In this document: positions 1 to 5,715 of the stretch, one piece after another | Position numbering within the stretch: position 1 is the stretch's first letter | Layout of the letters: the number at the start of each line of letters is the position of its first letter | NCBI GenBank assembly: GCA_045631425.1 | Contig: JAZQUR010000069.1 | Span: 1 to 5,807 of the forward strand | Direction: 5' to 3' | DNA: 5,807 nucleotides | Source: Treponema_I sp045631425 | GTDB taxonomy: Bacteria > Spirochaetota > Spirochaetia > Treponematales > Treponemataceae | The notes under the pieces: model-generated | Database searches by the model: none | What the model was told of the DNA's origin: nothing | What the model saw: only the letters and a program-made list of their open reading frames with translations | Program-made: the position numbers and the translations under genes

Positions 1-80
1 AAAATAACAACATAGAAATAATCATATTTTTCATATAATAAGAATTCCCCATTAGATAACAACAAAAAAAATATTTTTCT

Positions 81-1112
81 TTATTTCAAAAAATATAAGA
101 CAATATTACAAACCAAAGAAACAGAAGAAATGATAATTGCAATTGTGCTCAACAAATTTAAACCTTTTTTGATTTGCTCAATTTCTGCAGATTGTTCTTT
201 ATCAAGAATATCTTTTTGCTTTATAAAATCATGAATAATTTGAATTGATTTTTCATTATTTTCAATTCTTTTTGACTGATCATTATCTAACAGACTTTTT
301 TCTTTTAATTCAGATTTTAAACCAGAAATAGCTTCTTCTTGTTTTTGGTCAATAGAACCTTTATTATCTAATAGTGCTGAGAGTTCTTCCAATCGTTGTG
401 ATTGTGCTGCATCTATACGGTCTTTTTCAGAAAGAGAACTTGTAATATCTAAAAGTTTTTTATTTTGTTCTCTATTTTCTTTTCCCAAAGCTTCAATTTT
501 TTCAGTTTGATTTTTATCAATTACCTCTACTTTATCTAACCGATCAGTGTTTTCAATTACTTGTGTCGTAAGGTTTTCTTGTCGAATCAGAATATCTTCT
601 TGATTTTTTAACTGCAAAATAACATTTTCCATTTCTTGGTATGCTAGTTCAGAAATTTCTTCATTTGTTGCACCATTAAGTTTTTTTTCAATAGCTTGTA
701 CAGCTGTCCTGTTTACAACAATATTTGCACATCCCAACTGAAAGAGATATTTTGATGTTTCAGCAAGTTGTTTTTGAAAATCAAAAGACCTTCTCAGTGC
801 TACTGTACTAACCTGCTGAGCTTCTGCTAACTGTTCTATTGCTTCTTGAGTGTCTTCAATAATTTCTTTTGTATTACCTGAGCGATGTTTAAAAATCCAT
901 TTACCAGTTTCCTCATATCTAGTCATTTGAGAATTTACGTATTTCATAGCTTTTTGTGCTGAGACTTCAGAATTTTCAACTTCTTTTTCAAGTTTTGAAA
1001 TATACTCTATACTCTCAGATACAATTTTTGGGATATCATCTATATTTACAGAGATAACTCCATTTTCTGACCCTACATCATTTTCAATTATAAAAACTTC
1101 ATTTTTATTCAT
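81..1112 (-). CDS. Coiled-coil protein with a single C-terminal membrane helix, unknown function (343 aa)
   Basis: I do not recognise this as a named family. The start at 1112 is preferred over an in-frame ATG at 1127 because GGGGAAGG lies 5 nt upstream and this ATG overlaps the stop of the preceding gene as ATGA. From that start, residues 1-30 are acidic and non-helical looking, 30-125 are helical and charged, and 119-180 hold a less repetitive segment (LFQLGCANIVVNRTAVQAIE) that could be a small conserved domain. Residues 180-318 are strongly coiled-coil. A motif [IL]DxxQ recurs at residues 198, 233, 254, 275 and 303, at spacings of 35, 21, 21 and 28, all multiples of seven, so the heptad register is kept. 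Residues 319-341 form one hydrophobic helix ending two residues from the C-terminus, with no signal peptide. This predicts a tail-anchored protein with the coiled coil in the cytoplasm. It is last in the WYL operon and probably works with the 604-aa membrane protein. Function is unknown. Confidence 0.85.
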   Translation of the reverse strand: MNKNEVFIIENDVGSENGVISVNIDDIPKIVSESIEYISKLEKEVENSEVSAQKAMKYVNSQMTRYEETGKWIFKHRSGNTKEIIEDTQEAIEQLAEAQQVSTVALRRSFDFQKQLAETSKYLFQLGCANIVVNRTAVQAIEKKLNGATNEEISELAYQEMENVILQLKNQEDILIRQENLTTQVIENTDRLDKVEVIDKNQTEKIEALGKENREQNKKLLDITSSLSEKDRIDAAQSQRLEELSALLDNKGSIDQKQEEAISGLKSELKEKSLLDNDQSKRIENNEKSIQIIHDFIKQKDILDKEQSAEIEQIKKGLNLLSTIAIIISSVSLVCNIVLYFLK

Positions 1113-2923
1113 CTTTTCCTTCCCCATTTTAGAATATAATTTAAATCTGAAATCAATCCAGGATTGCGTTTTTCAACTTCAACCATATCAATCTGCTGAA
1201 TTTTTTCTAGGTTATCTTTTATATCATTCCATGATTCAGCAAAATAAATCATAGATTTTTCTGCTGTTGAACACATATCGTTTATGGCTTTTTCCGTATC
1301 AACTACCTCTATCCACATATCTTCCTGTAGATAGTACAACTTACAAACTTGCAACATATTGTTTTCTGCATTATATTGCATTCTCTCTTTAATAAGTTTT
1401 TGACGTTTTATTCCCATTCCAACATCTGTTCCAACTGCAATAACAAATCGTCCAATACCAACAAAGTTTACTTTTAAAATAAACTTGCTCCAAAAAGCAG
1501 GTGTTGTCGGTGGTCCTGCCTCAATTGCAGAACGGATTGCAGCATCCGCTAAATCTATGGCAGTGAAAGTACCAGACTCAATTGTTATCATTCTGGCAAT
1601 AGTTCTATTGTTAAATGGGATAACATTCCTCCAATTAACAAGTTTCAAATCTTTATGAACTTTTAACTCACTTACAAGGTGACGAACAAAATAAAATGTT
1701 CTTACCATTATATCACCTAAAATCACAGGAATAGCTTGCCTACCAAGTTCAGATAGCAAAGCCAATTCATGTCTCATATCAAATCGTTCATTTGAAAATA
1801 TTTCATTCACTACACCTGGTAATGGCGTAAGATTTAAAGGGGGAATACTGGATATTTCCTTAAACATTGATATAAATAATCCAGGGATCCCCATCCCATC
1901 TCTTCCTTTCCCTGCGGATGTACTAGAACCTGCCATATCACTCACAAGATGCCCAAGCCAATTATTAGCAATACTAAGAATTGTAATTGCCGCTGGCACT
2001 TCTGCTAAAGCAACTAATAATTTCTGAATTGGTTTTGGAAGTTTTTCATCAATTTCGCTCTTATATTTCGATTTTACATTAAACACTAGCCAAGTTAAAA
2101 CTCCAGATATCACTATAGGAACCCACATTTGGAGCATTTCCTTCATGTCAGGTTTAGCCAATTTTACTGACCATTTACCATCTTTATTTGTAAATATACC
2201 AGCCCTAAAAAGAGTTCCAGCAACTGCAGCAACAAGACCTAAAACAGTTGGATGGTGAGCAAGATCATCTAAGTGATGTGTTGTTGCATCAACCCCAATA
2301 CCTGCACCACTAAATAAATTATCAGAGGGTATTTTATATACCTCTTCAAGTTTCTTTATCGCTCTCTGTAACGCCTTCGATGTCCCATTTTCAGCATCAA
2401 AAGCTTTTATTTTATCATATTTATTTTCAAGCCCCTTAGATATTTTATCTTTCAAATCTTTTATATCAGAAGCAGATAATTTTTCACCTTTCTCTGTAGC
2501 TTTCTTCTTGGCATTTTCTATCGCTTTTTCAACAGTTTCTTTATTGCGTAATTTTTCAGCCTTCTGTTCTACATAGTTATTTACATTTTCTTTACTCTTT
2601 TTTAGAGCTTCATCATAATTAAATTCCCCAACAACAAACGAATCTATTAATCCACATAAAACACCGCTAGCAACTGCAATTGTATAATCCAATCCATCAG
2701 CATGATTAGTAAGTCTATCAATATCGATGTTTAAGTTGGCAATTTTTGCATTCAGTTCATCACTCTTTTCATCAAGTGCCGCTATTGCTTCTGCAATTTC
2801 TTTTCTTCTAGCATCCTTAAATTCTTCAGAGTTATAAGCAGGTAAAACATCATACTCAACAATGAAGTCTTCATCTACAGATTCCTGTCTTAGTGTAAGT
2901 AATTGTTTTTCTTCAGTAATCAT
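1109..2923 (-). CDS. Large multi-pass membrane protein with His/Asp-rich motifs, unknown function (604 aa)
   Basis: I do not recognise this as a named family. The start is placed at ATG 2923, with AGAGGGG 5 nt upstream; the longer frame begins with TTG at 2938 and has no better site. Residues 35-70 and 105-200 are Lys/Glu-rich and coiled-coil-like. Hydrophobic segments lie near 82-98, 225-241, 266-282, 302-322, 395-415 and 485-503. Two motifs stand out. The first is THHLDDLAHHPT (215-226), just before a membrane segment. The second is GHLVSDMAGS (324-333), followed by a Gly/Ser-rich loop ending GMGIPG (343-348). Paired His/Asp motifs at membrane edges resemble the layout of integral-membrane metal-dependent hydrolases such as DUF457/YdjM, but this is analogy, not a match. 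The C-terminal 100 residues are soluble-looking and charged. It is the middle gene of the WYL operon, overlapping the next gene by 4 nt. A channel-like or scaffold role is equally possible. Confidence 0.87.
   Translation of the reverse strand: MITEEKQLLTLRQESVDEDFIVEYDVLPAYNSEEFKDARRKEIAEAIAALDEKSDELNAKIANLNIDIDRLTNHADGLDYTIAVASGVLCGLIDSFVVGEFNYDEALKKSKENVNNYVEQKAEKLRNKETVEKAIENAKKKATEKGEKLSASDIKDLKDKISKGLENKYDKIKAFDAENGTSKALQRAIKKLEEVYKIPSDNLFSGAGIGVDATTHHLDDLAHHPTVLGLVAAVAGTLFRAGIFTNKDGKWSVKLAKPDMKEMLQMWVPIVISGVLTWLVFNVKSKYKSEIDEKLPKPIQKLLVALAEVPAAITILSIANNWLGHLVSDMAGSSTSAGKGRDGMGIPGLFISMFKEISSIPPLNLTPLPGVVNEIFSNERFDMRHELALLSELGRQAIPVILGDIMVRTFYFVRHLVSELKVHKDLKLVNWRNVIPFNNRTIARMITIESGTFTAIDLADAAIRSAIEAGPPTTPAFWSKFILKVNFVGIGRFVIAVGTDVGMGIKRQKLIKERMQYNAENNMLQVCKLYYLQEDMWIEVVDTEKAINDMCSTAEKSMIYFAESWNDIKDNLEKIQQIDMVEVEKRNPGLISDLNYILKWGRKR
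1113..1125 (-). promoter_or_regulatory. Ribosome binding site deciding the start of the coiled-coil gene
   Basis: On the minus strand GGGGAAGGAAAAG directly precedes the ATG at 1112, leaving 5 nt between AAGG and the start. It lies inside the last codons of the upstream gene. The ATGA overlap at 1109-1112 suggests translational coupling. The longer start at 1127 has no comparable site. Confidence 0.75.
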
Positions 2924-2928
2924 TTCAT

Positions 2929-2935
2929 CCCCTCT
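2929..2935 (-). promoter_or_regulatory. Ribosome binding site of the 604-aa gene
   Basis: AGAGGGG on the minus strand overlaps the last base of the WYL gene's TGA stop and sits 5 nt before ATG 2923. It is the reason for preferring this ATG over TTG 2938, and it ties translation of the membrane protein to that of the regulator. Confidence 0.75.
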
Positions 2936-3915
2936 CAATACATCCCAAACACCGCAGAAACTTCCTCTTTCACCTGCTCTATCAACTCATCAGGTCCCAG
3001 CACCTTCACAGTTTTTCCTTGCCCAAGAACCCATCGTTTTACTTCGGGCAATTGAGTTGTTTCAAAACTTACCCAAACGCTGCCGTCTTCGCGTTGTTCG
3101 ACTTTTTGATTTTTGTTCCAGCTGCGTTCAAGAGCAAAAGTACCGATTTCTGCGGAAATTAAAAGTTCTACTGTGTATTTTTTTGTGGCGCTGAGCCAGA
3201 TTCCAATTTCTTTATCAAAATATTTGTCTGGGTTAAAATCCTCTGGAATATCAAATTCTTCTTTTGACTCTGTTACGTTTTGCATTCGGCTAAAATTAAA
3301 AACGCGAATATCTTTTTTATCGTGACAGAACCCCATAACATACCAATTCCCTTTTTGGCATACTGCGTGTAAAGGATTAATTCGTCTTGTCATCCAAGTT
3401 GTTTTTTGCAACGGACGATATTCAAAGTCCAAAACGTGTCGATTTTTTAGAGCAGAAAAAATCTTTGAAAAGTTTTCTGGATTGATTGTTCCCATTTGGT
3501 CGGGAATAAATGTTGTTTGATTTTGCAAAAATGATGAGTCCAAAGTAATTTTGTTAGGTAAACTCATTTCTATCTTTTTGAAAACCGAACGCAAATCATT
3601 TTCTAATGGAGTATTTCTGTATTGTTCCAAAAGTTGATCAAAAAGTGCTACTGAAAAAAGTTCGCCTTCACTTAAAGGAACACTTTTGATATAAAAATTT
3701 TCTTCTGTGTAATAATATCCATTTTTATATGCATCAAACTCAATTGGAGCTTTGTACATATCACGCATATACTCAATATCACGTTGAATTGTTCTACTTG
3801 AAACTTCTATTTTCTTTGAAAGACTCGTTGCATTTGGAAACTTGCCGCTTCGAATTTCTTCATCAATCTGAAGTAGCCGATAACGCTGAACTTTATTATT
3901 TCTCTTGTCCGACAT
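2935..3915 (-). CDS. WYL-domain transcriptional regulator (YafY-like, 326 aa)
   Basis: This is a DNA-binding regulator with the standard HTH-WYL-WCX layout and the usual family length of about 320 aa. Residues 9-60 form a DeoR/HTH_11-type winged helix: KFPNATSLSKKIEVSSRTIQRDIEYM contains the turn and the recognition helix SSRTIQRDIEYMR. Residues 75-140 are the helical linker with PLSEGELFSVALF. The WYL domain spans about 150-215, with FEYRPL (165-169 region), INPLHAV, GNWYVMGF (W191, Y192, V193 standing in for W-Y-L) and the basic RVFNFSRM. The WCX-like C-terminus ends in RWVLGQGKTVKVLGPDEL. ATG 3915 has AAAGGT 7 nt upstream. WYL domains sense ligands, in some cases nucleotides or nucleic acid, and often control defence genes (BrxR and CapW are examples). 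It leads an operon with two membrane-associated proteins, probably as its autoregulated controller. The exact target and ligand are not visible. Confidence 0.95.
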   Translation of the reverse strand: MSDKRNNKVQRYRLLQIDEEIRSGKFPNATSLSKKIEVSSRTIQRDIEYMRDMYKAPIEFDAYKNGYYYTEENFYIKSVPLSEGELFSVALFDQLLEQYRNTPLENDLRSVFKKIEMSLPNKITLDSSFLQNQTTFIPDQMGTINPENFSKIFSALKNRHVLDFEYRPLQKTTWMTRRINPLHAVCQKGNWYVMGFCHDKKDIRVFNFSRMQNVTESKEEFDIPEDFNPDKYFDKEIGIWLSATKKYTVELLISAEIGTFALERSWNKNQKVEQREDGSVWVSFETTQLPEVKRWVLGQGKTVKVLGPDELIEQVKEEVSAVFGMY

Positions 3916-3936
3916 GTTGATTACCTTTGTTTAATA

Positions 3937-3965
3937 ATTTTATCACAGAACTACATAGATGTCTA
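3937..3965 (-). promoter_or_regulatory. Predicted promoter of the WYL operon
   Basis: On the minus strand, a -35 TAGACA (3960-3965; five of six match TTGACA) is separated by exactly 17 bp from a -10 TAAAAT (3937-3942; five of six match TATAAT). The predicted transcription start is near 3930. That leaves a short leader containing the AAAGGT ribosome binding site (3923-3928), 7 nt before ATG 3915. AT-rich DNA makes -10 boxes common, but the box pair and spacing are good. Confidence 0.6.
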
Positions 3966-3987
3966 ATTATTTCTATAGATAATATTA
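3964..3987. promoter_or_regulatory. Imperfect palindrome, candidate operator of the WYL operon
   Basis: A 24-bp imperfect inverted repeat is centred between 3975 and 3976. Nine of 12 arm positions pair, with a perfect 8-bp core TCTATAGA and outer arms TAAT / ATTA. It begins within the -35 box and extends upstream. WYL regulators usually bind inverted repeats as dimers, so autoregulation through this site is plausible. It also contains one copy of the ATYTCTAYAG motif found near the xre promoter. Confidence 0.4.
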
Positions 3988-4074
3988 AAACTTATCTTTT
4001 GATATTTTCATTCTACCACCCTCCCTACGTCAAGAAACTTCGGTGCTAAAAAAAATTCAAAAAAATCCCCAGCT

Positions 4075-4152
4075 CAGAAAAAATGTGATATTCCCACCAT
4101 TTCAGGTCGGAAAAAGTGTATACTTTTGGCAAATTTAGCCCCGAAAAAATGT
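4075..4152 (+). repeat. Three copies of C-N-G-A5-[AG]-TGT at exact 33-bp spacing
   Basis: Twelve-base motifs CAGAAAAAATGT (4075-4086), CGGAAAAAGTGT (4108-4119) and CCGAAAAAATGT (4141-4152) start exactly 33 bp apart, about three helical turns. The 21 bp between motifs is not conserved. Read in the plus frame, each copy gives xKKC with an 11-residue period, but that frame has no start codon. It could be a phased binding array with curved A-tracts, a fragment of a dispersed intergenic repeat, or a decayed small ORF. Confidence 0.55.
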
Positions 4153-4172
4153 AATTCATAATTCTGAAAATA

Positions 4173-4214
4173 TTTGTATAAAAACATCCCTTTGTACGCC
4201 ATTTGTAATTTGTA
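4173..4214 (+). repeat. Cluster of TTTGTA hexamers
   Basis: TTTGTA occurs at 4173, 4191, 4202 and 4209, with a fifth copy at 4264 overlapping the -35 of the xre promoter. The last two of the cluster form a near-tandem TTTGTAATTTGTAA. The sequence is AT-rich, so some clustering is expected. A binding-site cluster is possible but unproven. Confidence 0.35.
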
Positions 4215-4227
4215 ACCTATCTCCCAC

Positions 4228-4260
4228 TATCTCTACAGATTATAAATCATATCTCTATAG
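4228..4260 (+). promoter_or_regulatory. Direct repeat TATCTCTA[CT]AG upstream of the xre promoter, candidate operator
   Basis: TATCTCTACAG (4228-4238) and TATCTCTATAG (4250-4260) match at 10 of 11 positions and start 22 bp apart, about two helical turns, so they lie on the same face of the DNA. The second copy ends 4 bp before the predicted -35 box. The core CTATAG is palindromic. A third copy of the motif lies at the WYL promoter (3969-3978). Confidence 0.45.
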
Positions 4261-4264
4261 TTCT

Positions 4265-4293
4265 TTGTATCAATTTCTTTAGTATTTTATACT
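4265..4293 (+). promoter_or_regulatory. Predicted promoter of the xre gene, giving a leaderless transcript
   Basis: A -35-like TTGTAT (4265-4270; only three of six match consensus) is 17 bp from a -10 TATACT (4288-4293; five of six). A start 6-8 nt downstream of the -10 falls at 4299-4301, on the A of the ATG. This fits the absence of any Shine-Dalgarno sequence before that ATG. Confidence 0.5.
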
Positions 4294-4300
4294 TATAACT

Positions 4301-4606
4301 ATGGATATAAACCAACAAGAAAATTCCCAAAATGAAATTGAAGCTCAAGAACTAAAGGTGGCTACACGAATTCAAGAAGAACGACTGGCTCGAAAATTAA
4401 GTCAGTTGGATTTAGCCTTGGAAGCAGGAATTTCTCAGGGATATCTTGCCATGGTTGAATCTCACCAAAAAATTCCCACAATCACAACAATTTTTAAAAT
4501 TGCCCGTGCCTTGAATATTAGTCCAACAGAACTTTTTGAAAAACAAGATATTGACCGCCAAGCAATCAAAAATCAAGTAATTCAATTAATTCAGAGCAAA
4601 TTGTAA
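4301..4606 (+). CDS. XRE/Cro-CI family HTH transcriptional regulator (101 aa)
   Basis: This is a small stand-alone DNA-binding protein. After a polar 18-residue N-terminal tail, residues 20-80 form a classic HTH_3 five-helix domain: TRIQEERLARKLSQLDLALEAGISQGYLAMVESHQKIPTITTIFKIARALNISPTELF. The helix-turn-helix proper is roughly SQLDLALEAGISQGYLAMVE, followed by the typical 'xPTxxTxxKIARAL' and 'PTELF' landmarks. The tail 85-101 is a short helix. No sensor, peptidase or toxin domain is fused. ATG 4301 is the first start after an in-frame TAG at 4280, and it has no ribosome binding site; a leaderless mRNA is the simplest reading. It is divergent from the WYL operon and convergent (16-nt gap) with the two-gene membrane pair. 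It is likely an autorepressor that may also act on the shared intergenic region. No toxin partner is seen next to it. Confidence 0.92.
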   Translation: MDINQQENSQNEIEAQELKVATRIQEERLARKLSQLDLALEAGISQGYLAMVESHQKIPTITTIFKIARALNISPTELFEKQDIDRQAIKNQVIQLIQSKL

Positions 4607-4622
4607 TTTTCCCACCAGATTT

Positions 4623-5207
4623 TTACCTAAATTGAATTTTTCCGTTCGGTGAAATAACAATTTTACAACTTAATTCAATTTCTGTTTTTAATTTTTCTTT
4701 CATTTTTTCTTCAACTTCACTTTCTGCAATTTCTGGCTGAATATCATAAAAAAATTGTTTTTCTATAATTTTGATTTTTGATTGCAAAGTTTCTGCCAAT
4801 TTTTGTGAAAAAAACAAAACTTCAAGTTGAGCAGATTTCCCAACTTTAGTTTCTGGCAAAACACAAATTATTTCAATTTCTTCTATTAACTTGCTCTTTT
4901 TCCAATAAGAAATGCTCCGTTCAATTTCAGATAGAGCTTGTTTCACCTTTTCAGAATCATTCGCAAAATCTGAATCAATTTTGTCTATAATGATTTTTAG
5001 TTTGGTATCACTTATTCCAAGATTAAATTTTTCTTCGAGTGAAGACTTATCTGATTTTATAATTTTTTCTTTTTTACTATCCGTCAAAAATCTAATCAGC
5101 CCAGGCACCAAAACTGTTCCCATAAACAAAGGAATTGGTCCACAAATTAAACCTACTGCACAAGGTATTGGTACTGCTGCTCCAAGAGTCCAAAGTTTTC
5201 TAATCAT
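4623..5207 (-). CDS. Hypothetical protein with N-terminal membrane hairpin (194 aa)
   Basis: I do not recognise it. Residues 7-41 are hydrophobic and Gly/Pro-rich (LGAAVPIPCAVGLICGPIPL, then MGTVLVPGLIRFL), suggesting one re-entrant or two short membrane helices. They are followed by a Lys/Ser/Asp-rich linker (42-60) and a charged, mostly helical domain (60-180) that ends in a short beta-like tail, KIVISPNGKIQF. Residues 105-145 alternate hydrophobic and charged residues (IEEIEIICVLPETK, then AQLEVLFFSQKLAETL), as in a small alpha/beta fold. The Pro-rich hydrophobic start makes a cleaved signal peptide unlikely. ATG 5207 has GGAG 7 nt upstream and overlaps the previous gene's stop as ATGA, so the two are co-translated and probably act together. 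It ends 16 nt from the end of the convergent xre gene, with no clear terminator between them. Function is unknown. Confidence 0.8.
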   Translation of the reverse strand: MIRKLWTLGAAVPIPCAVGLICGPIPLFMGTVLVPGLIRFLTDSKKEKIIKSDKSSLEEKFNLGISDTKLKIIIDKIDSDFANDSEKVKQALSEIERSISYWKKSKLIEEIEIICVLPETKVGKSAQLEVLFFSQKLAETLQSKIKIIEKQFFYDIQPEIAESEVEEKMKEKLKTEIELSCKIVISPNGKIQFR

Positions 5208-5626
5208 TTATTTTCTCCAATTTTACACTCTGATAAAGCATCTGAATTTTTCTTTTCGAAATTGTAGTTACTAGAATTTGTCTTTCTCGTCATTCTCAAA
5301 AAAAACTCCCCAAATAAAAGAAAAATCACTCCAGTTGCAAAGGAGTAAACTAAAAATCTATAAACTTCGTTAATTGAAAATATTTTCAAAACAGCCAAAA
5401 CAAGTGTATTTCCCAAAAACTTTGTAAACAAAAATGACATCATTAAAACTATTCCTGAGAAAACAAGACTTTTTCTTATGGAAAGCCGAAAGATAATACA
5501 CACTAATCCCATAAAAATTGCTTGAAATAACAAAAGTTTTTCAATATGAAAACAGGGAGCTGGTGACATTACGTAGAGCAGTAACAAAGGCAGTAAAAAA
5601 ACATAAAGAATCCGTGACATACACAT
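5204..5626 (-). CDS. Small four-helix membrane protein, unknown function (about 140 aa)
   Basis: I do not recognise it. The open frame runs back to an ATG at 5716, but its first nine residues (MCPINGVHF) would be encoded by the end of the neighbouring insertion sequence. ATG 5626, with a weak AGAG 6 nt upstream and a membrane helix immediately after it, is therefore preferred; ATG 5620 is also possible. Hydrophobic segments lie at about 5-22, 31-47, 53-80 and 90-110 of the 140-aa form. A polar C-terminal tail (111-140) is rich in Asn, Ser and Lys. There is no catalytic motif. The stop overlaps the next start as ATGA, so it forms a pair with the 194-aa protein. The insertion sequence sits 63 bp upstream of the chosen start. 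The native promoter, or a longer original N-terminus, may have been lost or replaced when the IS inserted. Confidence 0.75.
   Translation of the reverse strand: MCMSRILYVFLLPLLLLYVMSPAPCFHIEKLLLFQAIFMGLVCIIFRLSIRKSLVFSGIVLMMSFLFTKFLGNTLVLAVLKIFSINEVYRFLVYSFATGVIFLLFGEFFLRMTRKTNSSNYNFEKKNSDALSECKIGENK
5215..5218 (-). promoter_or_regulatory. Ribosome binding site of the 194-aa gene
   Basis: GGAG on the minus strand lies 7 nt before ATG 5207, inside the last codons of the upstream gene. It supports that start and the ATGA coupling at 5204-5207. Confidence 0.65.
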
Positions 5627-5663
5627 TTTATTCTCTAATGTTATGTTTTCCAGTTTTTCAAAA

Positions 5664-5692
5664 ATTACATTAAAAAATCCTTTAGCTTTGAA
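5664..5692 (-). promoter_or_regulatory. Possible hybrid promoter formed at the IS boundary
   Basis: On the minus strand, a -35-like TTCAAA (5687-5692; four of six) straddles the predicted IS end. It is 17 bp from a -10-like TGTAAT (5664-5669; five of six) in the flanking DNA. Transcription would start near 5657 and read into the small membrane genes from ATG 5626. Outward -35 boxes at IS3-family ends that make hybrid promoters are known; this instance is inference in AT-rich DNA. Confidence 0.35.
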
Positions 5693-5713
5693 GTGTACCC
5701 CATTTATTGGACA
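5689..5713 (-). repeat. Predicted right terminal inverted repeat of an IS3-family element
   Basis: Read on the minus strand, the 25 bp begin TGTCCAATAAATGGGG and end CACTTCA, finishing in the CA dinucleotide typical of IS3-family ends. They lie 2 bp beyond the transposase stop codon, where the right inverted repeat of these elements normally sits. The left partner is outside the window, so the boundary is predicted. The adjacent bases 5686-5688 (CTT) would be one half of a 3-bp target duplication. Confidence 0.7.
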
Positions 5714-5715
5714 CA

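Larger units (their letters stand above)
3916..4300. other. Divergent intergenic region, 385 bp
   Basis: No convincing coding sequence is present. The stretch separates the leftward WYL operon from the rightward XRE gene and holds both promoters, a palindrome, repeated short motifs and a triple element with a 33-bp period, each listed separately. An open plus-strand frame from 4003 to 4161 has no ATG, GTG or TTG and is not called as a gene. Confidence 0.7.

Noticed and set aside
1..80. Terminator or gene downstream of the coiled-coil gene
   Set aside because: The stretch has only A/T-rich runs, a 9-bp direct repeat ATAACAACA (4-12 and 56-64) and a short A/T palindrome. No GC-containing stem followed by a T-tract is present.
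1899..1930. Walker A (P-loop) in the Gly/Ser-rich loop of the 604-aa protein
   Set aside because: The residues SSTSAGKG lack the required first Gly at the correct spacing and the Ser/Thr after GK.
2862..3325. Plus-strand open frames overlapping the WYL gene (2862-3194 and 3113-3325)
   Set aside because: They lie antisense to a clear WYL-domain gene, have low-complexity Ser/Phe/Leu-rich translations typical of reverse-frame shadows, and no ribosome binding site.
3729..3920. Plus-strand frame antisense to the HTH part of the WYL gene
   Set aside because: It is a shadow of a well-supported coding sequence and shows no domain.
4075..4152. CRISPR array
   Set aside because: Only a 12-bp motif recurs, with a 33-bp period and spacers of 21 bp. 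This is too short and too degenerate for CRISPR repeats, and no cas genes are present.
4003..4161. Small plus-strand frame with an xKKC period-11 pattern
   Set aside because: There is no ATG, GTG or TTG in frame and no ribosome binding site. It is kept as a repeat, not a gene.
4579..4638. Bidirectional terminator between the convergent xre and 194-aa genes
   Set aside because: A 9-bp inverted repeat (AATTCAATT / AATTGAATT) exists, but the loop is 42 nt, the stem is nearly all A/T, and no U-tract is suitably placed.
4912..5274. Plus-strand frame antisense to the 194-aa gene
   Set aside because: It is Ser/Leu/Phe-rich reverse-frame translation. The opposite strand has ribosome binding sites and ATGA coupling.
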